64,000 nt of DNA, from NCBI RefSeq assembly GCF_016236915.1, contig NZ_JAEHOK010000001.1, positions 283,217 through 347,216 of the forward strand. Reading direction: 5' to 3'. A program made the translations under genes and the position numbers. The stretch is from Salegentibacter maritimus. Its GTDB lineage: Bacteria; Bacteroidota; Bacteroidia; Flavobacteriales; Flavobacteriaceae. Below are positions 1 to 9,617 of the stretch, piece by piece. Numbering within the stretch: the first letter of the stretch is position 1; each line of letters starts with the position of its first letter. A model generated the notes under the pieces. It made no database searches, was not told where the DNA came from, and saw only the letters and a program-made list of their open reading frames with translations.

Positions 1-543
1 TAACTTTTTATGATAGCCAATTTGCGTCCATGGATCCCTAAAATCGGCTATCCATTGTAATTTCAGTGCTTTCTTAAGTTCTAATCCAATAAGATGTAAG
101 CTATGTGGCGGGCCGGTTGTAATTATTTTTTTAATCTTCTGCTCTTTTAAATAAGTTTTCAGAAATTTTACCGAAGGTTTTACCCAAAATTTTCGAGCAT
201 CGGGAATAAATAGGTTACCGCGAATAAAAAGTAACGACTTTTGTAGCAAAGATTGATTTTCTTCTGCGGCAATAATTCCCTTACTTATAGTTTCTGTTTG
301 ATTTTTAGCAAATATTCCGGCTAGTTGATAAGGCTCAAAAATAGGTTTTTTCAGGATTGTGATTCCTTCCGGAATATCGGCCTCAAAAGAGGCATCCAAC
401 ATAGGATAATTAGGATTCTCGGGAATAAACACCACCGGCTCAACGCCAAAATCCCGTAAGTACTTTACAAACTTTAGCCAGCGTTGCACACCGGGACCTC
501 CGGCCGGTGGCCAATAGTAAGTTATAATGAGTACCTTTTCCAT
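1..543 (-). CDS. Glycosyltransferase family 4, N-terminal part (cut by window start)
   Basis: The reading frame opens with ATG at 543-541 and runs without a stop to base 1, so 181 N-terminal residues are visible and the rest lies outside the window. The start MEKVLIITYYWPPAGGPGV is the glycine-rich donor-fold entry seen in flavobacterial GT4-like glycosyltransferases. Later residues IITTGPPHSLHLIG and WIADFRDPWT fit the first Rossmann half of a GT-B enzyme. The family transfers sugars from nucleotide-sugar donors, usually for surface polysaccharide or lipopolysaccharide. The catalytic C-terminal half is not visible, so donor and acceptor cannot be named. Confidence 0.85.
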   Translation of the reverse strand, partial: MEKVLIITYYWPPAGGPGVQRWLKFVKYLRDFGVEPVVFIPENPNYPMLDASFEADIPEGITILKKPIFEPYQLAGIFAKNQTETISKGIIAAEENQSLLQKSLLFIRGNLFIPDARKFWVKPSVKFLKTYLKEQKIKKIITTGPPHSLHLIGLELKKALKLQWIADFRDPWTQIGYHKKL

Positions 544-577
544 GAAAAGAGCTTATTCCCTTTTTCGGGATTTATAC

Positions 578-675
578 TAAACTACCTCGGGGCAAGCCCA
601 CGCGGCATTTGTTTGAAACAAATTTTTAATTTCGAGACAAGCCTCAGGGTTTTACAGCCTTTGGCGATGCCAATA
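578..675. repeat. Three-hairpin intergenic repeat A, copy A1 (long form)
   Basis: About 98 bp starting TAAACTACCTCGGGGCAAGC and ending TTGGCGATGCCAATA. It matches the copies at 34609 and 44424 in order and length. It holds three short inverted repeats: CCTCGGGGC/GCCC.CGAGG-like (mutated here), CGAGAC-AA-GCCTC, and TTGGC-GAT-GCCAA. Its right end overlaps the last codons and stop of the YfhO gene (652-675), so the element contributes the protein's C-terminal residues WHRQRL. Confidence 0.8.
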
Positions 676-3066
676 TAATCCTCCTAAAATAATTAAAACC
701 AAAATAATAGAACTGGCAAGGGCAATACTACTACCGGTATTTACTACTTCGGGCTCAAACCTAAAAGTTAGGGTATGTTCCCCGGCCGGAATATTCATAG
801 CACGCAACACGTAATTTACACGCACATGCTCCACTTCTTCTCCATCCAGATACGCCTGCCAACCCGGCTGATAATACATCTCGGAAAAAACTGCAAATTG
901 AGCTTCTGATGTGTTGGTTTTGTATACCAATTCGTTAGGCTGATAGCTGGTTAATTCAATTTCAGCTTTTTCAGCAGCCTTAAAATTTTTAGAAACTTCC
1001 TCCTTAAATTTTGAATTTATAATTGCAGTCTTTTGAAGATCAACCTCTTTTAAACTTAATATTTCTTCATTAGCAGATTCAACCCACTTAATATTATTTA
1101 CAAACCATGCATTACCAAAAGCATTCGGATTTTGCTGCGCCTGTGGCTGGCCACTTTCAGAAGGAACAATAAAGTACTTTGCATTTAGCATATTTAGCAC
1201 TGCCATATTATTCTTCGAAATATAGAAATCATATAAATCCTGTATCCTTCCGGGTTTGGCAGCGTGGTAACCACCTATGGCATTATGAAAATAAGAGGTA
1301 CGCCCTGTATTAAAAGGGCTACCGGAAACATCAAAAACCCTGTAATGCCCTTCATCCTGTAAAATTTGCTGGTCGGCTTCATTTGGTTGAAATGGCCTAT
1401 CCATTTGACCTGCATTTACAAAATCGTCCTTATTTACATAGCGCTTATCCACAGGAATCAAATCTATAAGAATTAAGAGTCCCAAAGCCGGCACCAACCA
1501 ATTCTGTGTGATCTTCTTCTCAATATATAGCCAAATTACGGCTGCTGTTAAGGCTGAAAAAATAAGCGACCTAATTAGATCTTCGGTATAAATAGCTTTT
1601 CTATCTTCTTTAAGCGCTCTTACAAAATCGGCTCCCAGTTGTTGAATTAAAGTTGAATCTCCTGCTCCGCTAAAATCAAACAGTACTGAACGGAATAGCA
1701 ATAAAGCTAGACCAATTCCTCCTACGACAATACCTGACCATTTTAATGCCTGCACCTTGGCTTCTTTTTGAAGCTTTGGGTCAAATAATTTATAAAGTCC
1801 GTAAACGGCCAGTATGGGCACACATAGTTCTATAATTACCTGTATAGATGAAACCGCTCTAAATTTATTGTACAAGGGCACATAGTCTATAAAAAATTCG
1901 GTGAAAAACCTGAAATTCTTACCCCAGGAGAGAACAAGTGCCAAAACACTTCCGCCAACAATCCACCATTTTAAACGGCCTTTCACCAGATATAGGGCAA
2001 AAATAAATAGGAATAATACTGTGGCGCCAATATAAGCAGGAGCCCCCACATAAGGTTGGTCTCCCCAATAGGTAGGTGCGTTTTCAGCAAAATCGGCCGC
2101 CTGAACCGGGGAAGCTCCTAATTTTAACAAGGCATCATAAATTTCGGTGTCTTTACCAATATCTTCAGCATTAGAGCCACCCATAAATCGGGGGCTAAAA
2201 AGGTTTAAAGACTCCATTATTCCGTAACTATATTCAGTAATATAATTAAAGCTTAGTCCAGCCGCAGGCTTATCAGATCCATCTGGTGAAATTGTTAAAC
2301 CGGTATCTCCCCGGGTACTGTAAGCCGTATATTCCTGAGTGGCCAGTAAATTAGTAGCATTTGCTCCTATGGCCAATATAACAGCCACTACCATTACCCC
2401 TAAAGCCTTAAAGAATTTAGGAAGTATGTTTTTTCGGTAGGCATCAATTAAATATGCTATTCCCAGCACAATAACCAAGAGGAGCAAGTAATAAGTCATC
2501 TGAAAGTGATTGGCCCCAATTTGCAAGGCCATTGCTAACGATAGCAATAAGAAACCCCACAAATACTTTTGCCTAAAAGTGAGAATAATGCCGCCTAAAA
2601 CCATAGGCATATAGGCAATTGCGTGGGCTTTAGCATTATGCCCAACACCAAGAATAATAATTAGATAGGTAGAAAACCCGAAAGCAAGTGCACCTAACAG
2701 TGCCAATCTAAAATCTAGTTTTAAACAGAGTAAGAGAATATAAAAGCCTAAAAAATAAAGAAAAAGATAATCGGCCGGTCGTGGTAAAAACCGTAAAACA
2801 TTATCTAGTTTTTTCACATAGTTATGCGGATAATACGCTCCTAACTGAAAAGTGGGCATTCCTCCAAAAGCCGCATCGGTCCAGTAAGGTTCTTCCCCGG
2901 TTTGGTCCCGAAAATCGTTTTGCTCTTTGGCCATCCCGATATATTGAACAATATCGCTTTGAAAGATTTTTTTTCCTTCAAGAACAGGACTAAAATAAAA
3001 TAAAGAAACTATTACGAAGCCTACCAAAACAAGAAGGTGGGGTAGAAACTTTTTAAGATTGGCCAT
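652..3066 (-). CDS. YfhO-family integral membrane protein
   Basis: The protein has 804 residues and starts with ATG at 3066. It has an N-terminal transmembrane segment (about 8-27), a long polytopic region to about residue 550, a soluble region (about 560-770) and a last membrane helix (about 775-797). This is the layout of bacterial YfhO proteins, GT-C-like membrane proteins linked in Firmicutes to glycosylation of lipoteichoic acid or other lipid-linked sugars. The flavobacterial members have no proven substrate. A glycosyltransferase lies just downstream, consistent with surface-glycan work. The last six residues and the stop fall inside repeat A1, so the natural C-terminus may have been replaced by repeat sequence. 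Confidence 0.85.
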   Translation of the reverse strand: MANLKKFLPHLLVLVGFVIVSLFYFSPVLEGKKIFQSDIVQYIGMAKEQNDFRDQTGEEPYWTDAAFGGMPTFQLGAYYPHNYVKKLDNVLRFLPRPADYLFLYFLGFYILLLCLKLDFRLALLGALAFGFSTYLIIILGVGHNAKAHAIAYMPMVLGGIILTFRQKYLWGFLLLSLAMALQIGANHFQMTYYLLLLVIVLGIAYLIDAYRKNILPKFFKALGVMVVAVILAIGANATNLLATQEYTAYSTRGDTGLTISPDGSDKPAAGLSFNYITEYSYGIMESLNLFSPRFMGGSNAEDIGKDTEIYDALLKLGASPVQAADFAENAPTYWGDQPYVGAPAYIGATVLFLFIFALYLVKGRLKWWIVGGSVLALVLSWGKNFRFFTEFFIDYVPLYNKFRAVSSIQVIIELCVPILAVYGLYKLFDPKLQKEAKVQALKWSGIVVGGIGLALLLFRSVLFDFSGAGDSTLIQQLGADFVRALKEDRKAIYTEDLIRSLIFSALTAAVIWLYIEKKITQNWLVPALGLLILIDLIPVDKRYVNKDDFVNAGQMDRPFQPNEADQQILQDEGHYRVFDVSGSPFNTGRTSYFHNAIGGYHAAKPGRIQDLYDFYISKNNMAVLNMLNAKYFIVPSESGQPQAQQNPNAFGNAWFVNNIKWVESANEEILSLKEVDLQKTAIINSKFKEEVSKNFKAAEKAEIELTSYQPNELVYKTNTSEAQFAVFSEMYYQPGWQAYLDGEEVEHVRVNYVLRAMNIPAGEHTLTFRFEPEVVNTGSSIALASSIILVLIILGGLYWHRQRL

Positions 3067-3144
3067 CTGATTTTTTTTAGATCACATTTATTAAACCTGA
3101 AAGGGAGCTACCTCCCTATTCATTATAAAAAATTGATCCCGAAA

Positions 3145-3420
3145 TTAATCAATTTCCTCGTAATCTATATATTCACCAACGTTTTTATTAGATTTTCTAC
3201 CGCTTTTTGGGCCTTTATCAATACTAACTTTTCCCTCCTTTTTTTGAGAGTTAGGGTCTTGCTGCTGCCTAAATTGTTGTTCAAAACGCTTTCCCACTTT
3301 TCTTAGAAAATATTTAAGTATAAGTGGTCCAAACCATTTAATTAGTATTTTAAAAGCAAAATATACTAATAGAATAATTAGAATCGTTTGTAATACATCG
3401 GAAAAAGAAGCTTCTAACAT
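3145..3420 (-). CDS. DUF4834-type small membrane protein
   Basis: 91 residues from ATG at 3420; a TTG six codons upstream is less likely. One membrane helix (about 10-30) begins MLEASFSDVLQTILIILLVY. A basic, Gln-rich tail with FEQQFRQQQ and a lysine/glycine-rich end YIDYEEID follow. This is the pattern of flavobacterial DUF4834 proteins, whose function is unknown. It lies 78 bp upstream of the YfhO gene on the same strand, so the two may be co-transcribed. Confidence 0.75.
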   Translation of the reverse strand: MLEASFSDVLQTILIILLVYFAFKILIKWFGPLILKYFLRKVGKRFEQQFRQQQDPNSQKKEGKVSIDKGPKSGRKSNKNVGEYIDYEEID

Positions 3421-3526
3421 TTTAAGGTCTTTTTGCAAAAGTAAAAATAAGCCTTGAGAATGGTCGCTTTCTATTCCTAAAAAAATAATAAATCTGCTAT
3501 CTTTGAAAGTAACAAACCAATCTAAT

Positions 3527-4501
3527 ATGCACTATTTAAAAGTAGGTATCGCTTTTATCTTCTTCGGAATTTTTACTGCAAACGCACAATACACTGAAAC
3601 CATTAACTCCAATAGACCCGGGGAATCTCAGGGAGCCTACGCCGTAGGAAAAAATGTACTACAATTGGAAGCAGGTGGGTATTTGGGAAACGATAATCAC
3701 ACTCTTTTTAATAGTGATACAGATATTTTGGGAGCAAGTTACGGTATTCGTTTTGGGTTTTTAACCGAAATCCTGGAGCTTAACTTATTTGGTTCCTTTC
3801 AGGACCAGGTAACTTCTATTCCTTCAGGAAATGGTGTAGATGAATTTAAAGTAACCAACTTTAAGACAAATACTATAGGTGGTAAATTTTTAATTTTTGA
3901 TCCCAATATAAGTGTTAAAAAACGAGAAGTAAATCTATATAGCTGGAAAGCTAACCAACGTATGGATTTACGCAGTCTAATCCCTGCCGTTTCGGTTTAT
4001 GGTGGCGCCAATTTTAGCTGGTGGGAAAACCCATATATGTTTGAAGGAGAATCTTCGATTAGTCCCAAAGCAGCCATTATTACTCAAAACAACTGGGGAC
4101 GTTGGGTATTGGTCATGAATTTTATAGCCGATAAGTTTACGGAAGAATATCCTTCTTACGGAGGAGTGTTTACCCTTACCCACGCGGTTACCCCCAGATT
4201 TGCAGTTTTCGGGGAGTTTCAAACCTATATAAGCGATTTATATGCCGATGAGTTATTAAGAGGCGGGGCTGCCTACTTATTTGGAAAAGATTTTCAGGTT
4301 GATATTTCCGGACTTGTAAATTTTAAAGACACTCCTTCCAGGTGGCAGGTAGCTGCCGGAGTTTCTTATAGATTCGATTTTCATGAAGATGACGAATATA
4401 TTGAAGACACTTACGAAGGAAAACGCAATCAAAGAGGGGAAGAACTGGAAGAAACCGGTTTTTATAAAGAAAAGGAAGAAGAAAATGGTTCAGGTAAATA
4501 G
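3527..4501 (+). CDS. Outer-membrane beta-barrel transporter-like protein
   Basis: 324 residues. I place the start at ATG 3527 because it begins a clean signal peptide (MHYLKVGIAFIFFGIFTANA, cut before QYTE); the in-frame TTG at 3503 would add eight polar residues. The mature part alternates aromatic and polar residues as in a beta-barrel, with NSNRPGESQGAYAVGKNVLQ near the N-terminus. This resembles the 'Phenol_MetA_deg' transporter-like barrels common in Flavobacteriia. The C-terminus is charged (EEENGSGK). A -7 box TATCTTTG lies at 3498-3505. The cargo is unknown; the family call is by pattern only. Confidence 0.7.
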   Translation: MHYLKVGIAFIFFGIFTANAQYTETINSNRPGESQGAYAVGKNVLQLEAGGYLGNDNHTLFNSDTDILGASYGIRFGFLTEILELNLFGSFQDQVTSIPSGNGVDEFKVTNFKTNTIGGKFLIFDPNISVKKREVNLYSWKANQRMDLRSLIPAVSVYGGANFSWWENPYMFEGESSISPKAAIITQNNWGRWVLVMNFIADKFTEEYPSYGGVFTLTHAVTPRFAVFGEFQTYISDLYADELLRGGAAYLFGKDFQVDISGLVNFKDTPSRWQVAAGVSYRFDFHEDDEYIEDTYEGKRNQRGEELEETGFYKEKEEENGSGK

Positions 4502-4542
4502 ATCTTAACCTGATTTTTCTTGGAAACAAGAAACAGAAAAAC

Positions 4543-4658
4543 CGTTTAAAGAATAATCTTATTGACGTCAAACTAAATTTATTTCAGCTTCTAAGTTTAA
4601 ATGAAACTAGATTCTAAAACAAATTCAGAATGCTGTTAAAGGAAAAATTCTTTAAACG
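4543..4658. repeat. Inverted repeat pair, 12 bp arms, of unknown nature
   Basis: CGTTTAAAGAAT at 4543-4554 is repeated inverted as ATTCTTTAAACG at 4647-4658, with about 92 bp between. It fills most of the gap between two convergent genes (barrel protein and alpha-oxoamine synthase). It could be a decayed mobile-element footprint or chance in AT-rich DNA. Confidence 0.35.
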
Positions 4659-4685
4659 ATTTCGCTTATTTTTATAAATTAATAT

Positions 4686-5951
4686 CTACTCTTTACTTGC
4701 CATTGCGGCAGAAACTGAAGCAGATAATCTTTTGTAGGTTCCATTTTCTAAACGTTCTCGAATAGCTGAAAAAGCTTGTAGGGTTTCTTCTACATCTTCA
4801 AGAGTGTGAGAAGCGGTAGGAATCATTCTCAATAAAATAAGTCCTTTTGGAATTACCGGATATACCACAATAGAACAGAAAACGCCATGGTTTTCCCTAA
4901 GGTCTTTAACCAAAGCCATAGCTTCTGGAATACTACCTTTAAGGTACACAGGAGTTACACAGCTTTGTGTAGTCCCTATATCGAAACCATTATCCTTAAG
5001 TCCGTTTTGAAGTGCATTTACATTCTCCCAAAGCTTTTCTTTTAGCTCAGGCATTGTTCTTAACATTTCCAAACGTTTTAATGCGCCAACCACCAATTGC
5101 ATTTGTAGGGATTTAGCGAACATTTGAGAGCGCAAATTATATTTCAAATAATCTATAATTTCTTTATCGGCGGCAATAAATGCTCCTGTACTGGCCAAAG
5201 ACTTCGCAAACGTAGCAAAATAAACATCTATTTCATCCTGTACTCCCTGCTCCTCACCGGCACCGGCACCTGTTTTTCCAAGGGTACCAAAACCATGAGC
5301 ATCATCTACAAATAACCTAAAATTATATTTTTTCTTAAGCTCAACAATTTCCTTTAATCTTCCCTGCTCTCCACGCATTCCAAAAACCCCTTCAGAAATC
5401 AATAAAATTCCTCCTCCTGTTTGTTCTGCAATTTTCGTGGCACGTTGCAGGTTTTTCTCTATACTATCAAGATCATTATGCTTGTAAGTAAAGCGCTGCC
5501 CCAGGTGTAGTCGTACACCGTCTATAATACAGGCATGAGCATCTACATCATAAACAATTACATCCTGTTTAGAAACCAGCGCGTCTATGGTAGAAACCAT
5601 TCCCTGGTAACCAAAATTTAACAAATAAGCAGATTGTTTATGAACAAAAGAAGCAAGTTCATCCTGTAGTTTTTCGTGAAGATGCGTATGTCCACTCATC
5701 ATTCTGGCTCCCATAGGATATGCCGATCCATATTCTGCAGCGGCTTCAGCATCAACTTTTCTTACTTCGGGATGATTAGCAAGCCCCAGGTAGTCATTAA
5801 TACTCCAGGTAATTACTTTTTTCCCTCTAAACTTCATTCTGTTTGAGATAGGGCCTTCAAGTTTTGGAAATACAAAATATCCCTCTGCCTGCTCTGCCCA
5901 TTTTCCTAATGGTCCTTTATCCTTATATATCTTATCAAATAAATCCCTCAT
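4686..5951 (-). CDS. Alpha-oxoamine synthase (cysteate- or serine-fatty acyl transferase type)
   Basis: 421 residues from ATG 5951; the TTG six codons earlier is not needed. It is a fold-type I PLP enzyme. The PLP lysine is K250 in FAKSLAS, the ring-stacking His is in DVDAHACIIDG (about 139), and DDAHG is at about 216-220. The family condenses an amino acid with an acyl-CoA or acyl-ACP: serine palmitoyltransferase, 2-amino-3-ketobutyrate CoA ligase, 8-amino-7-oxononanoate synthase, or cysteate fatty acyltransferase for capnine/sulfonolipids. The gene immediately upstream encodes a cysteine-synthase-like enzyme, which favours the cysteate version, but serine palmitoyltransferase stays possible. 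A terminator separates the two, and TAACTTTG or TACTTTTG boxes precede this gene. The family is sure; the substrate is not. Confidence 0.85.
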   Translation of the reverse strand: MRDLFDKIYKDKGPLGKWAEQAEGYFVFPKLEGPISNRMKFRGKKVITWSINDYLGLANHPEVRKVDAEAAAEYGSAYPMGARMMSGHTHLHEKLQDELASFVHKQSAYLLNFGYQGMVSTIDALVSKQDVIVYDVDAHACIIDGVRLHLGQRFTYKHNDLDSIEKNLQRATKIAEQTGGGILLISEGVFGMRGEQGRLKEIVELKKKYNFRLFVDDAHGFGTLGKTGAGAGEEQGVQDEIDVYFATFAKSLASTGAFIAADKEIIDYLKYNLRSQMFAKSLQMQLVVGALKRLEMLRTMPELKEKLWENVNALQNGLKDNGFDIGTTQSCVTPVYLKGSIPEAMALVKDLRENHGVFCSIVVYPVIPKGLILLRMIPTASHTLEDVEETLQAFSAIRERLENGTYKRLSASVSAAMASKE

Positions 5952-6032
5952 CAATCTTTTTTTAGTCAAGCCGCAAAAGTACTTAAAATTGGCTCAATTG
6001 TACAAAGTTATTTTTTTCTTAAAATTCAAATA

Positions 6033-6065
6033 AAAGAAAAGCATCCTAGGGGGATGCTTTTTTCG
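6033..6065 (-). terminator. Rho-independent terminator after the cysteine-synthase-like gene
   Basis: The hairpin AAGCATCC / GGATGCTT is flanked by A and T runs. It lies between the cysteine-synthase-like gene and the alpha-oxoamine synthase on the same strand. The next gene therefore probably has its own promoter. Confidence 0.6.
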
Positions 6066-6097
6066 TTTCTATTTCTGAATCAATTTCAAAATATTCT

Positions 6098-7138
6098 TTA
6101 TTTAATTATTTCTATAGGTTGTGCTTCAATTTCGTTTTTGGTATCAAAAAAGCCTTGCTCTTCCATCCAATTATCACTAAAAACTTTTCCCATATAACGT
6201 GAACCGTGATCTGGAAAAATAACCACTACTTTACTATGCTCATCAAATTCGCCTTCTTCAGCAAGTTGTTTTAAGCCTTGGGTAGCAGCTCCACTGGTAT
6301 AACCTACAAAGAGTCCTTCGGTTTTAGCCAGCTCTCTTGCCGTATGGGCACTATCTTCATCACTAACCTTTACAAAACGATCTATAATTTCAAAATCTGT
6401 AGCTGAAGGAATAAGGTTTTTACCCAAACCTTCTATTCTGTAAGGATAGATTTCATTGGCATCAAACTCTTTAGTTTCATGATACTTCTTTAAAACAGAG
6501 CCATACGCATCTATCCCAATAACCTTCAAATCAGGATTCTGCTGTTTTAGATACCTTGCAGTTCCCGATATTGTACCACCTGTACCACTACAAGCAATAA
6601 GATGAGTTATTTTTCCTTCTGTTTGATTCCAAATTTCAGGACCGGTAGAATTAAAATGCGCGTCTATATTCAAATCGTTAAAATATTGATTGATATAAAC
6701 CGAACCTTTTGTTTCTGCGTGAAGGGTTTTTGCCACCTGATAATAAGACCTGGGATCGTCTGCCGATACATGTGCAGGACAAACATAGACTTTGGCCCCC
6801 ATGGTTCTTAACATGTCTATTTTATCGTTAGAGGCTTTAGAGCTTACCGCTAAAATACATTCGTAGCCTTTAATAACACTTACCATAGCAATGCTAAAAC
6901 CGGTATTCCCAGAAGTAGTTTCTATAATGGTGCTACCCGGTTTTAGAATACCTTTTCTTTCTGCTTCTTCTATAATATAAAGTGCAATACGGTCTTTTGC
7001 AGAGTGTCCCGGATTAAAGGCTTCGACCTTAGCGAAAAATTCTCCTTTAAATTTTTGGGTGATTTTATTAAGTTTTATCAAAGGTGTATTGCCTATAAGC
7101 TGCAATACGTGATCGTATACTTGCAAATCTTCTTTCAT
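6098..7138 (-). CDS. Cysteine synthase-like PLP enzyme (candidate cysteate synthase)
   Basis: 346 residues from ATG 7138. It is a fold-type II PLP enzyme of the CysK/CBS family, with PLP lysine K48 in NPGHSAKDR, the substrate loop TTSGNTG (74-80) and the phosphate-binding loop SGTGGT (about 190). The family does beta-replacement on O-acetylserine, O-phosphoserine or similar donors with sulfide or other nucleophiles. It is followed by an alpha-oxoamine synthase, the pairing expected for sulfonolipid synthesis, in which a CysK-like enzyme makes cysteate and a fatty acyltransferase condenses it. An ordinary cysteine synthase or cystathionine beta-synthase role cannot be excluded. It has no CBS domain and a short acidic C-terminal extension. 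Confidence 0.85.
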   Translation of the reverse strand: MKEDLQVYDHVLQLIGNTPLIKLNKITQKFKGEFFAKVEAFNPGHSAKDRIALYIIEEAERKGILKPGSTIIETTSGNTGFSIAMVSVIKGYECILAVSSKASNDKIDMLRTMGAKVYVCPAHVSADDPRSYYQVAKTLHAETKGSVYINQYFNDLNIDAHFNSTGPEIWNQTEGKITHLIACSGTGGTISGTARYLKQQNPDLKVIGIDAYGSVLKKYHETKEFDANEIYPYRIEGLGKNLIPSATDFEIIDRFVKVSDEDSAHTARELAKTEGLFVGYTSGAATQGLKQLAEEGEFDEHSKVVVIFPDHGSRYMGKVFSDNWMEEQGFFDTKNEIEAQPIEIIK

Positions 7139-7427
7139 AAATCGAAGTTCTTTACAAAATTTGGGTTAAAGATTTTGCCCAATTCTTGAGCGTGAAAACA
7201 TTTCAGAAATACTGAAAAATATCTTATTTTTTATTCCGAACCAATCGAAATAAAACACTGACATTCAATGCCAATTTTATTTCTATTCTATTATAAACCT
7301 TCGAATATTTAGAGGCTTATCCCTCTATATTCAAATTCTCTTTGCAATACTTCTCAAACCTCTAAAGAGGCGATTTTTCCTAAAAACACAGAAGTAAAAC
7401 CGTCCAAATTTAAGGTAAATTTTTTAA

Positions 7428-9554
7428 TTAGTGGTCAATTCCTTCCAAATCCAGTAAAAATGCATATTCTTCAGCCACCTCTTTTAAAGCTTCAAAACGT
7501 CCTGAAGCCCCACCGTGGCCTGCATCCATATTGGTATGAAAAAGTAACAAATTATTGTCGGTTTTCAGGTCTCTTAATTTAGCTACCCATTTCGCAGGTT
7601 CCCAGTATTGAACCTGAGAATCGTGCAAGCCCGTTGTTACCAACATATTAGGGTAGTTTTGCGCCACTACATTGTCGTAAGGTGAATATTGCATCATATA
7701 ATCATAATAATCTTTGTTATTAGGATTACCCCACTCATCATATTCACCAGTAGTTAATGGAATGCTATCATCTAACATTGTTGTTACCACATCTACAAAA
7801 GGTACGGCAGAAATAACACCATTGTATAGTTGCGGAGCCATATTTATAACCGCCCCCATAAGCAAACCACCTGCAGAACCACCCATAGCATAAAGATGTT
7901 CTGCAGAAGTATATTTTTCCTGAATTAAATATTTTGAAACATCTATATAATCGGTAAACGTATTCATTTTATTGAAAAGCTTCCCATCTTCATACCATTT
8001 ACGACCAAGGTATTCCCCGCCACGAATATGTGCTATGGCATAGATAAAACCACGGTCTAACAAGCTAAGCCTCACTGTAGAAAAATAAGGATCTATGGTA
8101 GAGCCATAAGAGCCATAAGCGTATTGTAAAAGCGGACTATTCCCATCTAATTTGGTTCCCTTTTTGTAAACCAGGCTAACCGGAATTTTAGTACCATCTT
8201 TTGCCGTTGCCCAAATTCTTTCTGAGGTATAATTATTCTTATCAAAATTTTTATCTAAAACAGCTTGCTCTTTTAAAACCGTCTTCTTTTGGGTTTCCAT
8301 ATTAAAATCTACCACCGATGTTGGCGTTGTCATGGAGTTATAGGTAAACCTTAAAATTTCCGTATCAAAAGCAGGGTTTATTGAGGTATAAGCCGTATAG
8401 GTCTCATTATCAAATGGAATATAATACGCCTCAGAATTATCCCATCGCATTACTTTTATCTTATTCAAGCCATTGTGTCTTTCACTAACCACCAGGTACT
8501 TTTTAAAGATATCTATATCTTCCAATAAGTAATCTTCCCGATGTGGAATTACATCTACCCAATTTTGCTGACTTGTCTTTTCAACCGGAGTTTTCATCAA
8601 TTTAAAATTGGTAGCACCATCTTTATTAGTCATTACGTAAAAGCTATCTTCAAAATGCGCAATGCTATATTCCAGGCCACGTTCTCTGGGCTGAAAAACC
8701 TTAAACTCGCCATTAGGGTTATCAGCTTTTAAAATGCGGTATTCAGTAGTTAAGGTACTATGGCTCCCAATAATGATATACTCTCTGGATTTCGACTTAT
8801 AAACATAGGTATTAAAAGTTTCATCTGCCTCTTCATAAACTAGCTCATCTTTAGAAGAGTCTGTACCTAAAATATGTTTGTAAATTCGATAAGACCTTAA
8901 GGTTTGATCGTCTTTTTTGGTATAAAAAAGCGTTTTATTATCTGCGGCCCAGGTAGAACCACCGGTAGTATTTTCTATCTTATCAGGATAAATTTCTCCG
9001 GTTTCCAGGTCTTTAATCTGAATGGTATATTTTCTTCTACTTAAGGTATCAACCCCAAAAGCGACCATTTTATTATCCGGACTCACATTTAATCCGCCAA
9101 GACTGTAATACTCAAAGCCTTCGGCCATTTCATTTACATTAAAAAGCAAATCTTCAGGCGCTTCCAGGCTATCTTTTTTACGCGAGTAAATAGGATAATC
9201 TTTTCCTGTTTCAAACCGGGTTAAATACCAATAACCATTTAATTTATAAGGAACCGACTCATCGTCTTCCTTTATCCTGAACTTCATTTCTTCAAATAAC
9301 CGCTGCTGAAAATCACTGGTGTGAGCCGTCATTTGTTTATTATAAGCATTTTCCTGATTTAAATAATCTATTACCTCGGGGTCTTCCCTATCGTTCATCC
9401 AGTAATAATTATCTACTCTCACATCTCCGTGAAACTCCAGCTTTTTAGCTATTTTCTTCGCTTTAGGCGGTATAATTTCTTTTTTCAAATCTGCATTATT
9501 TTGAGCGCCTGCAAAGGTAATGCTTCCCAGTAAAATACATAATAGTCTCTTCAT
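7428..9554 (-). CDS. Prolyl oligopeptidase family S9 (oligopeptidase B-like), exported
   Basis: 708 residues from ATG 9554. A short signal peptide MKRLLCILLGSITFAGAQ suggests export. The beta-propeller half (about 60-440) is followed by the alpha/beta-hydrolase half. The catalytic Ser is S560 in GGSAGG, Asp lies in GLHDSQVQYWEP and His in DAGHGG. The acidic stretch DSIPLTTGEYDEWGNP is typical of oligopeptidase B (protease II), which cuts short peptides after basic residues. The gene stands alone, with nearly 290 bp of AT-rich DNA downstream and YbaB divergent upstream. Confidence 0.93.
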   Translation of the reverse strand: MKRLLCILLGSITFAGAQNNADLKKEIIPPKAKKIAKKLEFHGDVRVDNYYWMNDREDPEVIDYLNQENAYNKQMTAHTSDFQQRLFEEMKFRIKEDDESVPYKLNGYWYLTRFETGKDYPIYSRKKDSLEAPEDLLFNVNEMAEGFEYYSLGGLNVSPDNKMVAFGVDTLSRRKYTIQIKDLETGEIYPDKIENTTGGSTWAADNKTLFYTKKDDQTLRSYRIYKHILGTDSSKDELVYEEADETFNTYVYKSKSREYIIIGSHSTLTTEYRILKADNPNGEFKVFQPRERGLEYSIAHFEDSFYVMTNKDGATNFKLMKTPVEKTSQQNWVDVIPHREDYLLEDIDIFKKYLVVSERHNGLNKIKVMRWDNSEAYYIPFDNETYTAYTSINPAFDTEILRFTYNSMTTPTSVVDFNMETQKKTVLKEQAVLDKNFDKNNYTSERIWATAKDGTKIPVSLVYKKGTKLDGNSPLLQYAYGSYGSTIDPYFSTVRLSLLDRGFIYAIAHIRGGEYLGRKWYEDGKLFNKMNTFTDYIDVSKYLIQEKYTSAEHLYAMGGSAGGLLMGAVINMAPQLYNGVISAVPFVDVVTTMLDDSIPLTTGEYDEWGNPNNKDYYDYMMQYSPYDNVVAQNYPNMLVTTGLHDSQVQYWEPAKWVAKLRDLKTDNNLLLFHTNMDAGHGGASGRFEALKEVAEEYAFLLDLEGIDH

Positions 9555-9617
9555 ATTAACAGGATTAATCCTGTAATTTAGTAAATTTGCCTTTCATAAA
9601 TTTTAAAAAAAGAGACT

